Shown here: piece by piece, positions 49,450 through 58,879 of the stretch
How the letters are laid out: each line of letters begins with the position of its first letter
Numbering within the stretch: position 1 is the first letter of the stretch
Assembly: GCA_021531865.1 (NCBI GenBank)
Contig: JAFBIW010000005.1
Span: 62,001-126,000, forward strand
Length of the DNA stretch: 64,000 nucleotides
Direction of reading: 5' to 3'
Source: Butyricicoccus pullicaecorum
GTDB taxonomy: Bacteria; Bacillota; Clostridia; Oscillospirales; Butyricicoccaceae
Translations under genes and position numbers: made by a program
The notes under the pieces: model-generated
What the model was told of the DNA's origin: nothing
Database searches by the model: none
Seen by the model: only the letters and a program-made list of their open reading frames with translations

Positions 49450-50514
49450 ATGCGAAAACGAGTAACGATCAAAGACATCGCGGAGGAGGCTGGCGTTTCG
49501 ACCGGCACCGTGCACCGCGCGATTTACGGCAAGAAGGGCGTGACCGAGGAAGTCCGCCAGCGTATTCTTGACATTTGCGCGAAACGCGGCTACCAAACCA
49601 ATACCGCGGCCTCTGCGCTCAAGCGCGGCACGGTTCGCATCGCGGCCGCTTTCCCCGGCCCGGACACCAACAACCGATTCTTCTATGACAACGTATGGCG
49701 CGGCTTCCGCCGCCAGATCGCCGAGCTGCATGATTACAGTCTCGAAATCGTCGAGCTTCCTTATTATGCGGGCACGATGAACGATCAGGCCGCTGAGCTG
49801 GAAGCCTGCTACGAGCGGTATCAGGGTGAGCTCGACGCGCTCATCACGGTCGGTCACTTCAACGCCGCCTGCCGTCAGGTCGTCCGCAAATATGTCGACC
49901 ATGGCATTCCGGTCTTCCTCGCCTGCGATGATACGCCCGACTGCGGACGGATCGCCTGCGTACAGGCCAATTACGAGATCACCGGGCGCATCGTCGCTGA
50001 GCTGATCAGCAGCCAGCTTCCCGCAGGCAGCGCCGTGCTTCTGTGCGCGGGCGACGTGCTGATTCCCTCCCATTACCGCACCGTCCTCGGCTTCGAGGAC
50101 TACATCCGTGAAAACAAGCTCGACCTTACGGTCATCAAAATACACGGCTACGACAATGCCGACGAGCTGCGCAGCCGCCTGATGGAAGCCCTCATCAATC
50201 ATCCCGAGATCCGCGGCGCTTTCAGTGTCAGCGCACGTCTGAGCGTCCTGCTGGCCGATCTGGTCGCGAAAATGAACCGCGCCGACGAGATCCGCGTGAT
50301 CGCAAGCGACCTGTTCCAGGAGACCATCCAGAACATGGAAGCGGGCATCGTCAAAAACATCATCTATAAGGACCCCGAATCCCAGGCTTACCTTGCGACA
50401 AAGGTAATGAGCGAGTATCTTTTAAAGGCCCAAAAGCCTTTGAATGATATACAGTACGTTGAGAGCCGCGTCATCTTCCGAAGCAGTCTCAGCCTCTACA
50501 CAGAGGATCGCTGA
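49450..50514 (+). CDS. LacI-family regulator of the uronate operon
   Basis: A 354-residue regulator. Residues 1-60 form the LacI helix-turn-helix and hinge (VTIKDIAEEAGVSTGTVHRAIYGKKGVTEEVRQRILDIC). The remainder is a periplasmic-binding-like sensor domain (ALITVGHFNAACRQV, VFLACDDTPDCG, IRVIASDLFQETIQNMEAG). Its own promoter is bracketed by three identical dyads, implying autoregulation. It lies 45 nt before the TRAP genes. The likely effector is galacturonate or a metabolite of it (inference). Confidence 0.93.
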   Translation: MRKRVTIKDIAEEAGVSTGTVHRAIYGKKGVTEEVRQRILDICAKRGYQTNTAASALKRGTVRIAAAFPGPDTNNRFFYDNVWRGFRRQIAELHDYSLEIVELPYYAGTMNDQAAELEACYERYQGELDALITVGHFNAACRQVVRKYVDHGIPVFLACDDTPDCGRIACVQANYEITGRIVAELISSQLPAGSAVLLCAGDVLIPSHYRTVLGFEDYIRENKLDLTVIKIHGYDNADELRSRLMEALINHPEIRGAFSVSARLSVLLADLVAKMNRADEIRVIASDLFQETIQNMEAGIVKNIIYKDPESQAYLATKVMSEYLLKAQKPLNDIQYVESRVIFRSSLSLYTEDR

Positions 50515-50559
50515 CTCGAAGGACGGCACGGCCGAGAAGAAAAGGATGGAGGAATCCCA

Positions 50560-51624
50560 ATGAAAACCAAGAGACTGTTATCCCTGACCCTGGCCGGCAC
50601 CATGATGCTGACCGCACTCGCAGGCTGCGGCGGCGGCTCCGGCTCGAGCGCTGACGGCGCTGCATCCACCGGCTCTGACGCGGCTGCTTCCGGCGGCGAA
50701 AAGCAGAGCTACACCTTCAAATACGCCGAGCTCAACCCGGACGGCCACATCATGGACGAGTGCGCCGACAAGTTCGCTGAGATCGTCGCTGAAAAGTCCG
50801 ACGGCCGCATCAAGATCGAAGTCTTCCCGGCCGGTCAGCTGGGCGACGAGAAGACCGTTTACCAGACCCTGCAGCTGGGCGGCGGCGCGGTCGATATGTG
50901 CCGCGGCAACTCCAACTCCATGTCCGACTTCGGCCTGAAGAAGATGAACCTGTTCGGTCTGCCCTTCATCTTCCGTGACCGCGAGCATCTGTGGAACGTT
51001 CTGAACTCCGAGATCGGCGACGAGATTCTGGCTGAGCCGCAGGAAGTCGGCTCCGGCATGGTCGGCCTCGGCTGGCTGGACGAAGGCTCCCGCAACTTCT
51101 TCACCATCCCCTCCAAGCCGGTCAACTCGATCGAGGACTTCAAGGGCATGAAGCTGCGCGTTCCCACCACCGACCTGATGAGCGACACCGCTTCCGCGCT
51201 GGGCATCCAGTCCACCCCGATTTCGTTCTCCGAGCTGTACTCCGCGATCCAGTCCGGTACCGTTGACGGCGCTGAGCAGCCGCACTCCGGCTACGTTTCC
51301 AACAAGTTCTATGAGGTTGCGCCGAACTACATCCTGACCGGCCACACCTACTCCCCCGGCATCATCCTGATGAGCGAGCACTCCTGGAACCAGCTCGATG
51401 CTGAGGATCAGGCGCTGCTGCGTGAGGCTGCCAAGGAGACCCAGGAATACAACCGTGAGTCCATCGAAGCCCTGGACAACGACCTGCTGCAGCAGGCGAA
51501 GGACGCCGGCGCGAACGTCATCGAAGTTCCCGACAAGACTCCGTACATCGAAGCGACCAAGCCCGTTGTCGAGAAATACGCTGCCGGTCTGGACGATCTG
51601 TACAAGGCGATCATCTCCAAGTAA
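50560..51624 (+). CDS. dctP: TRAP transporter substrate-binding lipoprotein (DctP family), system 2
   Basis: A 354-residue binding lipoprotein with clear lipobox LAGC (Cys23) and a Gly/Ser-rich spacer before the folded domain. The family core is VFPAGQLGDEKTVYQTLQLGGGAVDMC, with the binding Arg in GMKLRVPTTD and QSGTVDGAEQPHSGY. It sits in an operon with uronate isomerase, so a hexuronate ligand is likely. ATGGAGGAATCCCA precedes the ATG. A stable hairpin after the gene may favour higher expression of this subunit. Confidence 0.94.
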   Translation: MKTKRLLSLTLAGTMMLTALAGCGGGSGSSADGAASTGSDAAASGGEKQSYTFKYAELNPDGHIMDECADKFAEIVAEKSDGRIKIEVFPAGQLGDEKTVYQTLQLGGGAVDMCRGNSNSMSDFGLKKMNLFGLPFIFRDREHLWNVLNSEIGDEILAEPQEVGSGMVGLGWLDEGSRNFFTIPSKPVNSIEDFKGMKLRVPTTDLMSDTASALGIQSTPISFSELYSAIQSGTVDGAEQPHSGYVSNKFYEVAPNYILTGHTYSPGIILMSEHSWNQLDAEDQALLREAAKETQEYNRESIEALDNDLLQQAKDAGANVIEVPDKTPYIEATKPVVEKYAAGLDDLYKAIISK

Positions 51625-51657
51625 TCGTTCATCCGGTTCATAAATGTCCCCGGTATC

Positions 51658-51688
51658 GACCCGCTTTTTCCAACTGAAAAAGCGGGTC
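51658..51688 (+). other. Intercistronic hairpin after dctP of system 2
   Basis: GACCCGCTTTTTC pairs perfectly with GAAAAAGCGGGTC around CAACT. An outer CCCC/GGGG pairing followed by TTTTA makes partial termination or mRNA stabilisation possible, in line with the need for excess binding protein. Confidence 0.6.
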
Positions 51689-51730
51689 GAATATCTGACA
51701 GGGGATTTTACCAATTAGGGAGGTAAAGTA

Positions 51731-52330
51731 ATGGACAAAGTTACAAAATTCTTTGACATTGTCTACAAGTTCTTCATGACTGTCTGTAAGATCTTCTTCC
51801 TGCTGATGGTCATTCTGACGAGCTATGTCGTACTCAACCGCTTCGTCATCAAGGGCTCTCTGCCCTGGGGCGAGCCGATCATCCTGATGTGCATGACCTA
51901 CATGTGCATGATCTCGGCCTCTCTGGCCATTCGCGCCGATACCCATATCCGCATGACCGTCCTTGACATGATCATGCCGGACAAGGTCATCTGCGTCCTG
52001 CGCGCGGCGGCGCAGCTTTGCATCTTCGCATTCTCGCTGTTCATGATCGTCTACGGCTGGCGCTTCGCCATGCTGGCCGGCCGCAACGTCATCACCGGCG
52101 TCGGCATCAAGTCCATGTGGCTCTATCTGGCCGTTCCGTTCGCGGGCATCGCCCTCTGCCTGATGGAGGTCGAGCGTCTGATCAACTTCTTCGACCGCCG
52201 CAAGCGCGGTGTGACCCTGCCCGAGATCGAGCGTGCACGCGATGCTGAGGAAAAGAAGCAGCGCGAGATCGAGCTGGCAAAGAAGCGCGCGGCCAAGGAA
52301 GCAGCGCGGGCAGCAAAGGAGGCAAAGTAA
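51731..52330 (+). CDS. dctQ: TRAP transporter small membrane subunit (DctQ family), system 2
   Basis: A 199-residue four-helix protein with GSLPWGEPIILMCMTYMCMISASLAI as the conserved DctQ loop. The last 40 residues form a strongly charged Lys/Arg/Glu/Ala helix (EIERARDAEEKKQREIELAKKRAAKEAARAAKEAK) that is absent from the system 1 subunit. GGGAGG precedes the ATG, and the next gene starts 1 nt after the stop. Confidence 0.92.
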   Translation: MDKVTKFFDIVYKFFMTVCKIFFLLMVILTSYVVLNRFVIKGSLPWGEPIILMCMTYMCMISASLAIRADTHIRMTVLDMIMPDKVICVLRAAAQLCIFAFSLFMIVYGWRFAMLAGRNVITGVGIKSMWLYLAVPFAGIALCLMEVERLINFFDRRKRGVTLPEIERARDAEEKKQREIELAKKRAAKEAARAAKEAK

Positions 52331-52331
52331 T

Positions 52332-53630
52332 ATGGCATCGAGTGGCGTAGCAGTTGCAATTCTGGTCATTTCGTTCTTCGCAATGATCATCCTTCGTTTC
52401 CCGATCGCGTTCGCAATCGGTATTTCCAGTGTTATCACCACCCTGTACCTCGGCCTGCCGCTTGAGCAGATCGCTCAGCTCATGGTCAAGGGCGTTAACG
52501 TATTCTCCCTGATGGCAGTTCCCTTCTTCATCCTCGCGGGTGAAATCATGGGCGCCGGCGGCATTTCCGACCAGCTCATCCGTCTGTCCAACGCCCTGAT
52601 CGGCTGGATGCGCGGCGGCCTGGCGATGGTAAACGTCGTCGCTTCCATGTTCTTCGGCGGCATTTCCGGCTCGTCCACCGCTGACACCGCCTCCCTCGGC
52701 ACCATCCTCATCCCCATGATGAAGGAAGAGGGCTATGATGAGGAATTCGCCACCAACATCACCATGACTTCTTCGGTTCAGGGTCTGCTGATCCCGCCGT
52801 CTCATAACATGGTCATGTACGCGACCGTCGCCGGTTCGGTTTCGGTCGGCCGCCTGTTCCTGGCCGGCTACATGCCCGGCATCATTCTGGGCGTCGCGCT
52901 GTGCATCTACTCCTACTACATGGCTGTCAAGCACAACTATCCCAAGGGCGATCCCTTCTCCATCAAGAACGTCATCAAGACCATGGCTTCTTCGATCTGG
53001 GGCCTGCTGACCATCATGATCGTCGTTGTCGGCGTTGTCGGCGGCGTCTTCACCGCGACCGAGTCCGCTGCGATCGCCGTTGTTTGGTCAATCTTCGTTT
53101 CCGTCTGCATCTACCGCAAGATCAAGCTCACCGATATCTGGCACCTGATGGAGAAGTCCCTCTCCACGCTGGCCATCGTTCTGATCCTGATCTCGACCTC
53201 TCAGGTCTTCGGCTGGCTGCTGACCTACCTCAAGATGCCTGAGATGATCGCGAACGGCATTCTGGGCCTGTCCGACAACCCGATCGTCATCATGCTGATC
53301 CTGAACGTCCTGATGCTTATTCTGGGCACCATCATGGATATGTCCGCGATCATTCTGGTCTGCACCCCGATCCTGCTGCCGATCGCAACCAGCGTCGGCG
53401 TCAACCCGGTTCACTTCGGCGCCATCATGATCCTCAACCTCGGCATCGGCCTGCTGACCCCGCCGGTTGGCGGCACCCTGTTCGTCGGCTCCGCCGTTTC
53501 CGGCGTCAAGATCGAGCGTCTGGTCAAGGGCCTGCTCCCGCAGCTCGCCGTTATGGTCATCGTTCTGCTCATCATCACCTACTGCGAGCCGATCGCGATG
53601 TTCCTGCCCAACCTGTTCATGCCTGAATAA
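52332..53630 (+). CDS. dctM: TRAP transporter large membrane subunit (DctM family), system 2
   Basis: A 432-residue permease. The DctM elements NVFSLMAVPFFILAGEIMGAGGISDQL, GSSTADTASLGTILIPMM, IPPSHNMVMYATVAG and NLGIGLLTPPVGGTLFVG are present. The ATG at 52332 has GGAGGCAAAG upstream; the longer open frame overlaps dctQ and is rejected. It is 25 nt before uxaC, in the same operon. Confidence 0.95.
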   Translation: MASSGVAVAILVISFFAMIILRFPIAFAIGISSVITTLYLGLPLEQIAQLMVKGVNVFSLMAVPFFILAGEIMGAGGISDQLIRLSNALIGWMRGGLAMVNVVASMFFGGISGSSTADTASLGTILIPMMKEEGYDEEFATNITMTSSVQGLLIPPSHNMVMYATVAGSVSVGRLFLAGYMPGIILGVALCIYSYYMAVKHNYPKGDPFSIKNVIKTMASSIWGLLTIMIVVVGVVGGVFTATESAAIAVVWSIFVSVCIYRKIKLTDIWHLMEKSLSTLAIVLILISTSQVFGWLLTYLKMPEMIANGILGLSDNPIVIMLILNVLMLILGTIMDMSAIILVCTPILLPIATSVGVNPVHFGAIMILNLGIGLLTPPVGGTLFVGSAVSGVKIERLVKGLLPQLAVMVIVLLIITYCEPIAMFLPNLFMPE

Positions 53631-53655
53631 GCCCACCGTATAAGGAGACAGTTAC

Positions 53656-55068
53656 ATGAAAGCATTTATGGATGAAGATTTCCTGCTGACGACCGACGCA
53701 GCCAAGACGCTGTATCACGACTACGCGGAAAAAATGCCCATCATTGACTACCACTGCCACATCAACCCGGCAGACATCGCGGAAGACAAGCGCTATCAGA
53801 CCATCACCGAGGTCTGGCTGGGCGGCGACCACTACAAGTGGCGCGCCATGCGCTGCAACGGCATCCCGGAGAGCCGCATCACCGGCGCGAAGGACACCGA
53901 CCCCTACGAGACCTTCAAGGCCTGGTCTGAGACCCTGCCCCGCTGCATCGGCAACCCGCTCTATCACTGGACCTACCTCGAGCTGAAGAAATACTTCGGC
54001 ATCACCGAGGCCCTGACCCCGGCGACCTGCAAGGATATCTATGACCGCTGCAACGCCCGTCTGGCCGAGCCGGATATGTCGGTACGCGGTATCATCGAGC
54101 AGTCCAACGTCAAGCTGATCTGCACCACCGACGACCCGATCGACGATCTGGCGCAGCACGCCAAGATCGCGGCTGACCCGACCTGCAAGGTCAAGGTTCT
54201 GCCCGCCTTCCGTCCCGACAAGGCGATGAACATCGACAAGCCGGGCTTCCCGGAGTACATCGCGAAGCTGTCCGCCGTCGTCGGCTACGAGATCAAGACC
54301 TTCGCCGACCTCAAGAAGGCCCTGATCGAGCGCATCGACTACTTCAACGCCCGCGGCAGCAAGGTCTCCGACCACGCGCTCGACTATCCGGTCTGCGCAC
54401 CGGCCACCGAGGCTGAGCTGGACGCCATTCTGGCTGAAGGCCTGAACGGCCCGGTCTCCGCCGACAAGGGCGACAAGTTCAAGACCGCCGTCCTGCTCGC
54501 CCTGTCCGAAAAGTACCATGCATACGGCTGGGTCATGCAGATTCACTACGGCTGCATCCGCAACAACTCCTCCATCATGTTCGAGAAGCTCGGCCCGGAT
54601 ACCGGCTTTGACTCGGTCTCTGACGCGGGCGGCGCACAGGCGCTTGCGAACCTGCTGGACGCCATGCAGAAGGGCGGCCATCTGCCCAAGATGGTGCTCT
54701 ACTCCCTCAATCACTACGACAACGAGACCATCGCCACCATCGCGGGCTGCTTCCAGACCGACGGCGAGTGCGCCTCCAAGATCCAGCTCGGCTCGGCCTG
54801 GTGGTTCAACGATCACAAGACCGGCATGGAGAAGCAGCTCACCGACCTGGCCAATCTGGGCGTTCTGGGCAACTTCATCGGTATGCTCACCGACTCCCGC
54901 TCCTTCCTCTCCTACACCCGTCATGAATACTTCCGCCGCATCCTCTGCGGTCTGATCGGCCGCTGGGTCGATAACGGTGAGGTTCACGCCGACATGGAGA
55001 CGCTGGGCCAGATCGTACAGGATATCTGCTATAACAACACCGTCAAGTTCTTTAGCTTTGACGTTTGA
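53656..55068 (+). CDS. uxaC: Uronate isomerase
   Basis: A 470-residue amidohydrolase-superfamily enzyme that converts galacturonate to tagaturonate (and glucuronate to fructuronate). The N-terminus ends in IIDYHCHINPADIAEDKRY with the metal-binding His-x-His pattern; further marks are ICTTDDPIDDL, QIHYGCIRNNSS and LTDSRSFLSYTRHEYFRR. GGAGACAGTTAC precedes the ATG. It is the first catalytic gene after the TRAP system. Confidence 0.96.
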   Translation: MKAFMDEDFLLTTDAAKTLYHDYAEKMPIIDYHCHINPADIAEDKRYQTITEVWLGGDHYKWRAMRCNGIPESRITGAKDTDPYETFKAWSETLPRCIGNPLYHWTYLELKKYFGITEALTPATCKDIYDRCNARLAEPDMSVRGIIEQSNVKLICTTDDPIDDLAQHAKIAADPTCKVKVLPAFRPDKAMNIDKPGFPEYIAKLSAVVGYEIKTFADLKKALIERIDYFNARGSKVSDHALDYPVCAPATEAELDAILAEGLNGPVSADKGDKFKTAVLLALSEKYHAYGWVMQIHYGCIRNNSSIMFEKLGPDTGFDSVSDAGGAQALANLLDAMQKGGHLPKMVLYSLNHYDNETIATIAGCFQTDGECASKIQLGSAWWFNDHKTGMEKQLTDLANLGVLGNFIGMLTDSRSFLSYTRHEYFRRILCGLIGRWVDNGEVHADMETLGQIVQDICYNNTVKFFSFDV

Positions 55069-55100
55069 TCCCATCCATCTTTCCGAAGGAGCTGCTAATT

Positions 55101-56591
55101 ATGGAAAAGCTGTCTTATAAGGTTTTGAAGGAGCAGGGCTTCGCCGGTTACCTGCTGGAGGACGCGCCCGAGCGCGTGCTCCAGTTTGGTGAGGGCAACT
55201 TCCTGCGTGCCTTTGTTGATTACTGGTTCGATATGTCCAACGAGAAGGCCGGCTGGAACGGCAAGTGCGTTCTGGTTCAGCCGATCGCGCCCGGTCTGGC
55301 GGGGCTCATCAACGAGCAGGAGGGCCTCTACACCCTGTACCTGCGCGGCCGTCAGAACGGCGAAAAGGTCGACCAGAAGCGTGTCATCTCCTCGGTCAGC
55401 CGCTGCCTCAACCCCTATGAGCAGGCCGACTACGAAGCGATGATGCAGGTCGCCGTTTCGGACGATCTGGAGTACATCGTCTCCAACACCACCGAGGCCG
55501 GTATCGTTTACGATCCCGCCTGCCAGAAGGATGACTGCCCGCCGTCCTCCTTCCCCGCCAAGCTGACTCAGGTGCTCTACCACCGCTATCACGCGGGCAA
55601 GCCGGGTCTTGTCATCCTCTCCTGTGAGCTGATCGACAACAACGGCAAGGAGCTGAAGAAGTGCGTTGACCAGTACGTCACCCAGTGGGGTCTGGAAGCC
55701 GGCTTCTGCGATTGGCTCGAGACCTGCACCTTCTGCTCCACTCTGGTCGACCGCATCGTCCCCGGCCGCATCCGCGACCCCGAGGAAACCGCCCGTCTGG
55801 AAGCCGAAAACGGCTATCACGACGAGCTGATCGACGTCGGCGAGATCTTCGGCGTCTGGAACATCGAAGGCCCGGCGTGGCTTGAAAACAAGCTGCCCTT
55901 CAAGGCTGCCGGTCTGAACTGCCCGGTCGTTCCCGACGTTACCCCCTACAAGAAGCGCAAGGTGCGCATCCTGAACGGCGCGCACACCGGCTTCGTGCTG
56001 GGCGCTTATCTGGCCGGCTTCGACATCGTCCGCGACTGTATGCAGGACGACACCGTCCGCGGCTTCATGAACAAGATGCTGCATGAGGAGGTCATCCCCA
56101 CCCTGCCGCTCGACAAGCAGGATCTGGAGGACTTCGCCTCCGCCGTACAGGATCGCTTCAACAACCCCTTCGTCAACCACGAGCTGATGAGCATTTCGCT
56201 CAACTCGACCTCCAAGTGGCGCGCGCGCAACATGCCGAGCTTCCTCGAGTACATCGAAAAGACCGGTTCGCTGCCCACCTGCCTGACCGCCAGCTTCGCG
56301 GCCTACGTCGCATTCTTCTCGAACGACATTCAGGCGCTGACCGACAAGGGTCTGGTCTGCCGCCGTCCCAAGGGCAACGAATATGTCTGCTCGGATGACC
56401 GCTGGGTACTCGAGTTCTACTTCGACCACAAGGACGACAGCATCGAGGCGCTTGTCCATGCCGTCATGACGAATGAGAAGATGTGGGGTCAGGATCTGTC
56501 CCAGATCGACGGCTTCGAGTCCGCCGTCGTCTCCTGCCTGCATACCATCCGTGAGCAGGGCGCGCTGGCCGCCATGCAGGCCTGCCTGTAA
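55101..56591 (+). CDS. uxaB: Tagaturonate reductase
   Basis: A 496-residue NAD-dependent reductase of the mannitol dehydrogenase family that reduces tagaturonate to altronate. LQFGEGNFLRAFVDYWFDMSNEKAGWNGKCVLVQPI is typical of UxaB rather than fructuronate reductase UxuB; the catalytic region includes KKRKVRILNGAHTGFVLGAYLAG. ATG at 55101 has GAAGGAG upstream; the frame extends back 12 codons and overlaps uxaC, without a site. Confidence 0.94.
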   Translation: MEKLSYKVLKEQGFAGYLLEDAPERVLQFGEGNFLRAFVDYWFDMSNEKAGWNGKCVLVQPIAPGLAGLINEQEGLYTLYLRGRQNGEKVDQKRVISSVSRCLNPYEQADYEAMMQVAVSDDLEYIVSNTTEAGIVYDPACQKDDCPPSSFPAKLTQVLYHRYHAGKPGLVILSCELIDNNGKELKKCVDQYVTQWGLEAGFCDWLETCTFCSTLVDRIVPGRIRDPEETARLEAENGYHDELIDVGEIFGVWNIEGPAWLENKLPFKAAGLNCPVVPDVTPYKKRKVRILNGAHTGFVLGAYLAGFDIVRDCMQDDTVRGFMNKMLHEEVIPTLPLDKQDLEDFASAVQDRFNNPFVNHELMSISLNSTSKWRARNMPSFLEYIEKTGSLPTCLTASFAAYVAFFSNDIQALTDKGLVCRRPKGNEYVCSDDRWVLEFYFDHKDDSIEALVHAVMTNEKMWGQDLSQIDGFESAVVSCLHTIREQGALAAMQACL

Positions 56592-56606
56592 TTCCGGGAG
56601 GCGCGT

Positions 56607-58073
56607 ATGAACAGCATCCGGATCTCTCCGCGAGACAACGTCGCGGTTGCCCTGCATCCCCTGTCCAAGGGTGCGGCCGAACAGGCCGTCACCCTGACTG
56701 AGGACATCCAGCAGGGTCATAAGTTCGCACTGTCTGCCATCGCTGCCGGCGAGCCGATCATCAAGTACGGCTATCCGATCGGCGTGGCCAAGTGCGACAT
56801 CGCCCCGGGCGAGTGGGTGCACGTGCACAACGTGCGCACCGGCCTGTCCGAGGAGGGCGAATACGCCTACCATCCCGCAGAGGCTGCGCTCGAGCCGCTC
56901 GAGCCGCACACCTTCTCGGGCTACCTCCGGCCGGACGGCCGGGCGGCCATCCGCAACGAAATCTGGATCATCCCGACCGTCGGCTGCGTCAATTCGATCG
57001 CACAGAAGCTGGTTCGGGACAATCAGGACATCGTTTCCGGCTCGGTCGAGGGTCTCTACACCTTCCCCCATCCCTTCGGCTGCTCCCAGATGGGCGATGA
57101 CCACGCGCAGACGCGCAAGCTGCTCGCCGCGCTCGTCAAGCATCCGAACGCGGGCGGCGTGCTCGTGCTCGGTCTGGGCTGCGAGAACCTGACGCTCGAG
57201 CAGTTCCAGCAGGAGCTGGGCGAATGGGATGAAAACCGCGTCAAATTCCTCGTCTGCCAGCAGTCCGAGGACGAATTTGCCGAGGGCGGCAAGCTGCTGC
57301 ACGAGCTGGCCGACTATGCCCGCCAGTTCGAGCGTCAGCCCCTGCCGGTCTCCAAGCTGGTCGTCGGCATGAAGTGCGGCGGCTCGGACGGTCTCTCCGG
57401 CATCACCGCCAACCCGACCGTCGGCCGCTTCTCTGACCTGCTGATCGCGCAGGGCGGCTCGACCGTCCTGACCGAGGTGCCCGAGATGTTCGGCGCCGAG
57501 GCGATCCTGATGGATCGCTGCGTCAGCCGCGAGGTCTTCGACAAGGCGGTCAATATGGTCAACGATTTCAAGCATTACTTCACCGCCCACGGACAGGTGG
57601 TTTATGAAAATCCCTCCCCCGGCAATAAGGCGGGCGGCATCACGACGCTTGAGGACAAGTCCTGCGGCTGTGTCCAGAAGGGCGGCACCGCACCCGTTTC
57701 CGACGTCATCGGCTACGGCGAGCAGGTCGTGACCCCCGGCCTGAACCTGCTGTCCGGTCCGGGCAACGATCTGGTCTCGGCCACCGCGCTGACCGCGGCA
57801 GGCGCGCACCTGATCCTCTTCACCACCGGCCGCGGCACTCCGTTCGGCGCACCCGCGCCCACCGTCAAGGTTGCGACCAACAACGACCTTGCCCATCGTA
57901 AGGCAAACTGGATCGACTTCAACGCCGGGCCGGTCGCGGACGGCGAACCGCTTGATTCGGCCGGACGCCGCCTGCTGGACTACGTCATCGAGGTCGCCTC
58001 TGGCCGTCTGACCCATGCCGAGGAAAACGGCTTCCGCGAGATCTCGATCTTCAAGGACGGCGTGGTACTATGA
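56607..58073 (+). CDS. uxaA: Altronate dehydratase
   Basis: A 488-residue enzyme of the UxaA family that dehydrates altronate to 2-keto-3-deoxygluconate. The N-terminal SAF-type domain (about 1-90: VAVALHPLSKG, HKFALSAIAAGEPIIKYGYPIG) is fused to the catalytic part with GVSQ-like TFPHPFGCSQMGDDHAQ, GMKCGGSDGLSGITANPTVG and TGRGTPFGAPAPTVKVATN. GGGAGGCGCGT precedes the ATG. The stop overlaps the esterase gene by 4 nt. Confidence 0.95.
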   Translation: MNSIRISPRDNVAVALHPLSKGAAEQAVTLTEDIQQGHKFALSAIAAGEPIIKYGYPIGVAKCDIAPGEWVHVHNVRTGLSEEGEYAYHPAEAALEPLEPHTFSGYLRPDGRAAIRNEIWIIPTVGCVNSIAQKLVRDNQDIVSGSVEGLYTFPHPFGCSQMGDDHAQTRKLLAALVKHPNAGGVLVLGLGCENLTLEQFQQELGEWDENRVKFLVCQQSEDEFAEGGKLLHELADYARQFERQPLPVSKLVVGMKCGGSDGLSGITANPTVGRFSDLLIAQGGSTVLTEVPEMFGAEAILMDRCVSREVFDKAVNMVNDFKHYFTAHGQVVYENPSPGNKAGGITTLEDKSCGCVQKGGTAPVSDVIGYGEQVVTPGLNLLSGPGNDLVSATALTAAGAHLILFTTGRGTPFGAPAPTVKVATNNDLAHRKANWIDFNAGPVADGEPLDSAGRRLLDYVIEVASGRLTHAEENGFREISIFKDGVVL

Positions 58074-58864
58074 CACTTTCTGAAACGCTTTCCGCCGCCT
58101 GCGGCGCGCCTGTTGACGTCTATCTGACCGAGGGCGCGCGCGGCGCGGTCGTCATCTGCCCGGGCGGCGGCTACGAATGGCGCTCCCCGCGCGAGGCCGA
58201 ACCGGTTGCGCGCCGGTTCAATACGATCGGCCTGCACGCCTTTGTGCTCCAGTACGACTGCTCGTCCGCACCGCTGGGCGACCGGCCGCTGCACACCCTT
58301 TCGAGAGCGGTCGCCGCCGTCCGCACGCACTGTCCCGATCTGCCGTCCGGCCGCGTCGCGGTCTGCGGCTTCTCAGCGGGCGGTCATCTGGCCGCGTCGC
58401 TCGGCGTGCGCTGGCACGATCCGTCCCGCTTCCCTGCCGAAACCGATCTTGCCGCGCATCGGCCCGATCTGATGATTCTGGGCTACCCGGTCGTCACCGC
58501 CGGCGCTTACGCCCACCGGGGCAGCTTCGTCAATCTGGCCGGTCCCGATCCGGACGCACAGGCCCTCTGGTCGCTTGAAACGCTGGTCACGCCGTCCGCA
58601 CCGCCCGCCTTTGTCTGGCACACCGCGGACGACAAAAGCGTCCCCTGCCAGAACAGCCTGCTGCTCGTCGGCGCGCTGGCCGCACAGGGCGTTTCCACCG
58701 AATTTCATCTCTATCCGCACGGCGTGCACGGCCTCTCTCTGGCGACACCCGAGGTGGATGAGCCCGAAAAGGGCCGTCTGGCCGATCCGCATGTCGCCGG
58801 TTGGTTCGATGAACTAACCGACTGGCTGAACGGGTTCTGGCCCGCGCCGCACGTATCGAAATAA
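58070..58864 (+). CDS. Alpha/beta-hydrolase esterase (acetyl-xylan/pectin esterase-like)
   Basis: A 264-residue alpha/beta hydrolase. The oxyanion-hole region is VVICPGGGYEWRSPREAEPVA, the nucleophile elbow is VCGFSAGGHLAASL (Ser), and the acid/base lies in WHTADDKSVP and YPHGVHGLSL. It resembles BD-FAE/acetyl esterases that deacetylate sugars of plant polymers. There is no signal peptide, so it would act on imported acetylated uronides. It is translationally coupled to uxaA. Confidence 0.88.
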   Translation: MTLSETLSAACGAPVDVYLTEGARGAVVICPGGGYEWRSPREAEPVARRFNTIGLHAFVLQYDCSSAPLGDRPLHTLSRAVAAVRTHCPDLPSGRVAVCGFSAGGHLAASLGVRWHDPSRFPAETDLAAHRPDLMILGYPVVTAGAYAHRGSFVNLAGPDPDAQALWSLETLVTPSAPPAFVWHTADDKSVPCQNSLLLVGALAAQGVSTEFHLYPHGVHGLSLATPEVDEPEKGRLADPHVAGWFDELTDWLNGFWPAPHVSK

Positions 58865-58879
58865 GGAGAATCAAGAAAT

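Noticed and set aside
55095-58016. Antisense 973-codon open frame opposite uxaB and uxaA
   Set aside because: Mirror of real genes caused by codon bias; the product has no recognisable domain.
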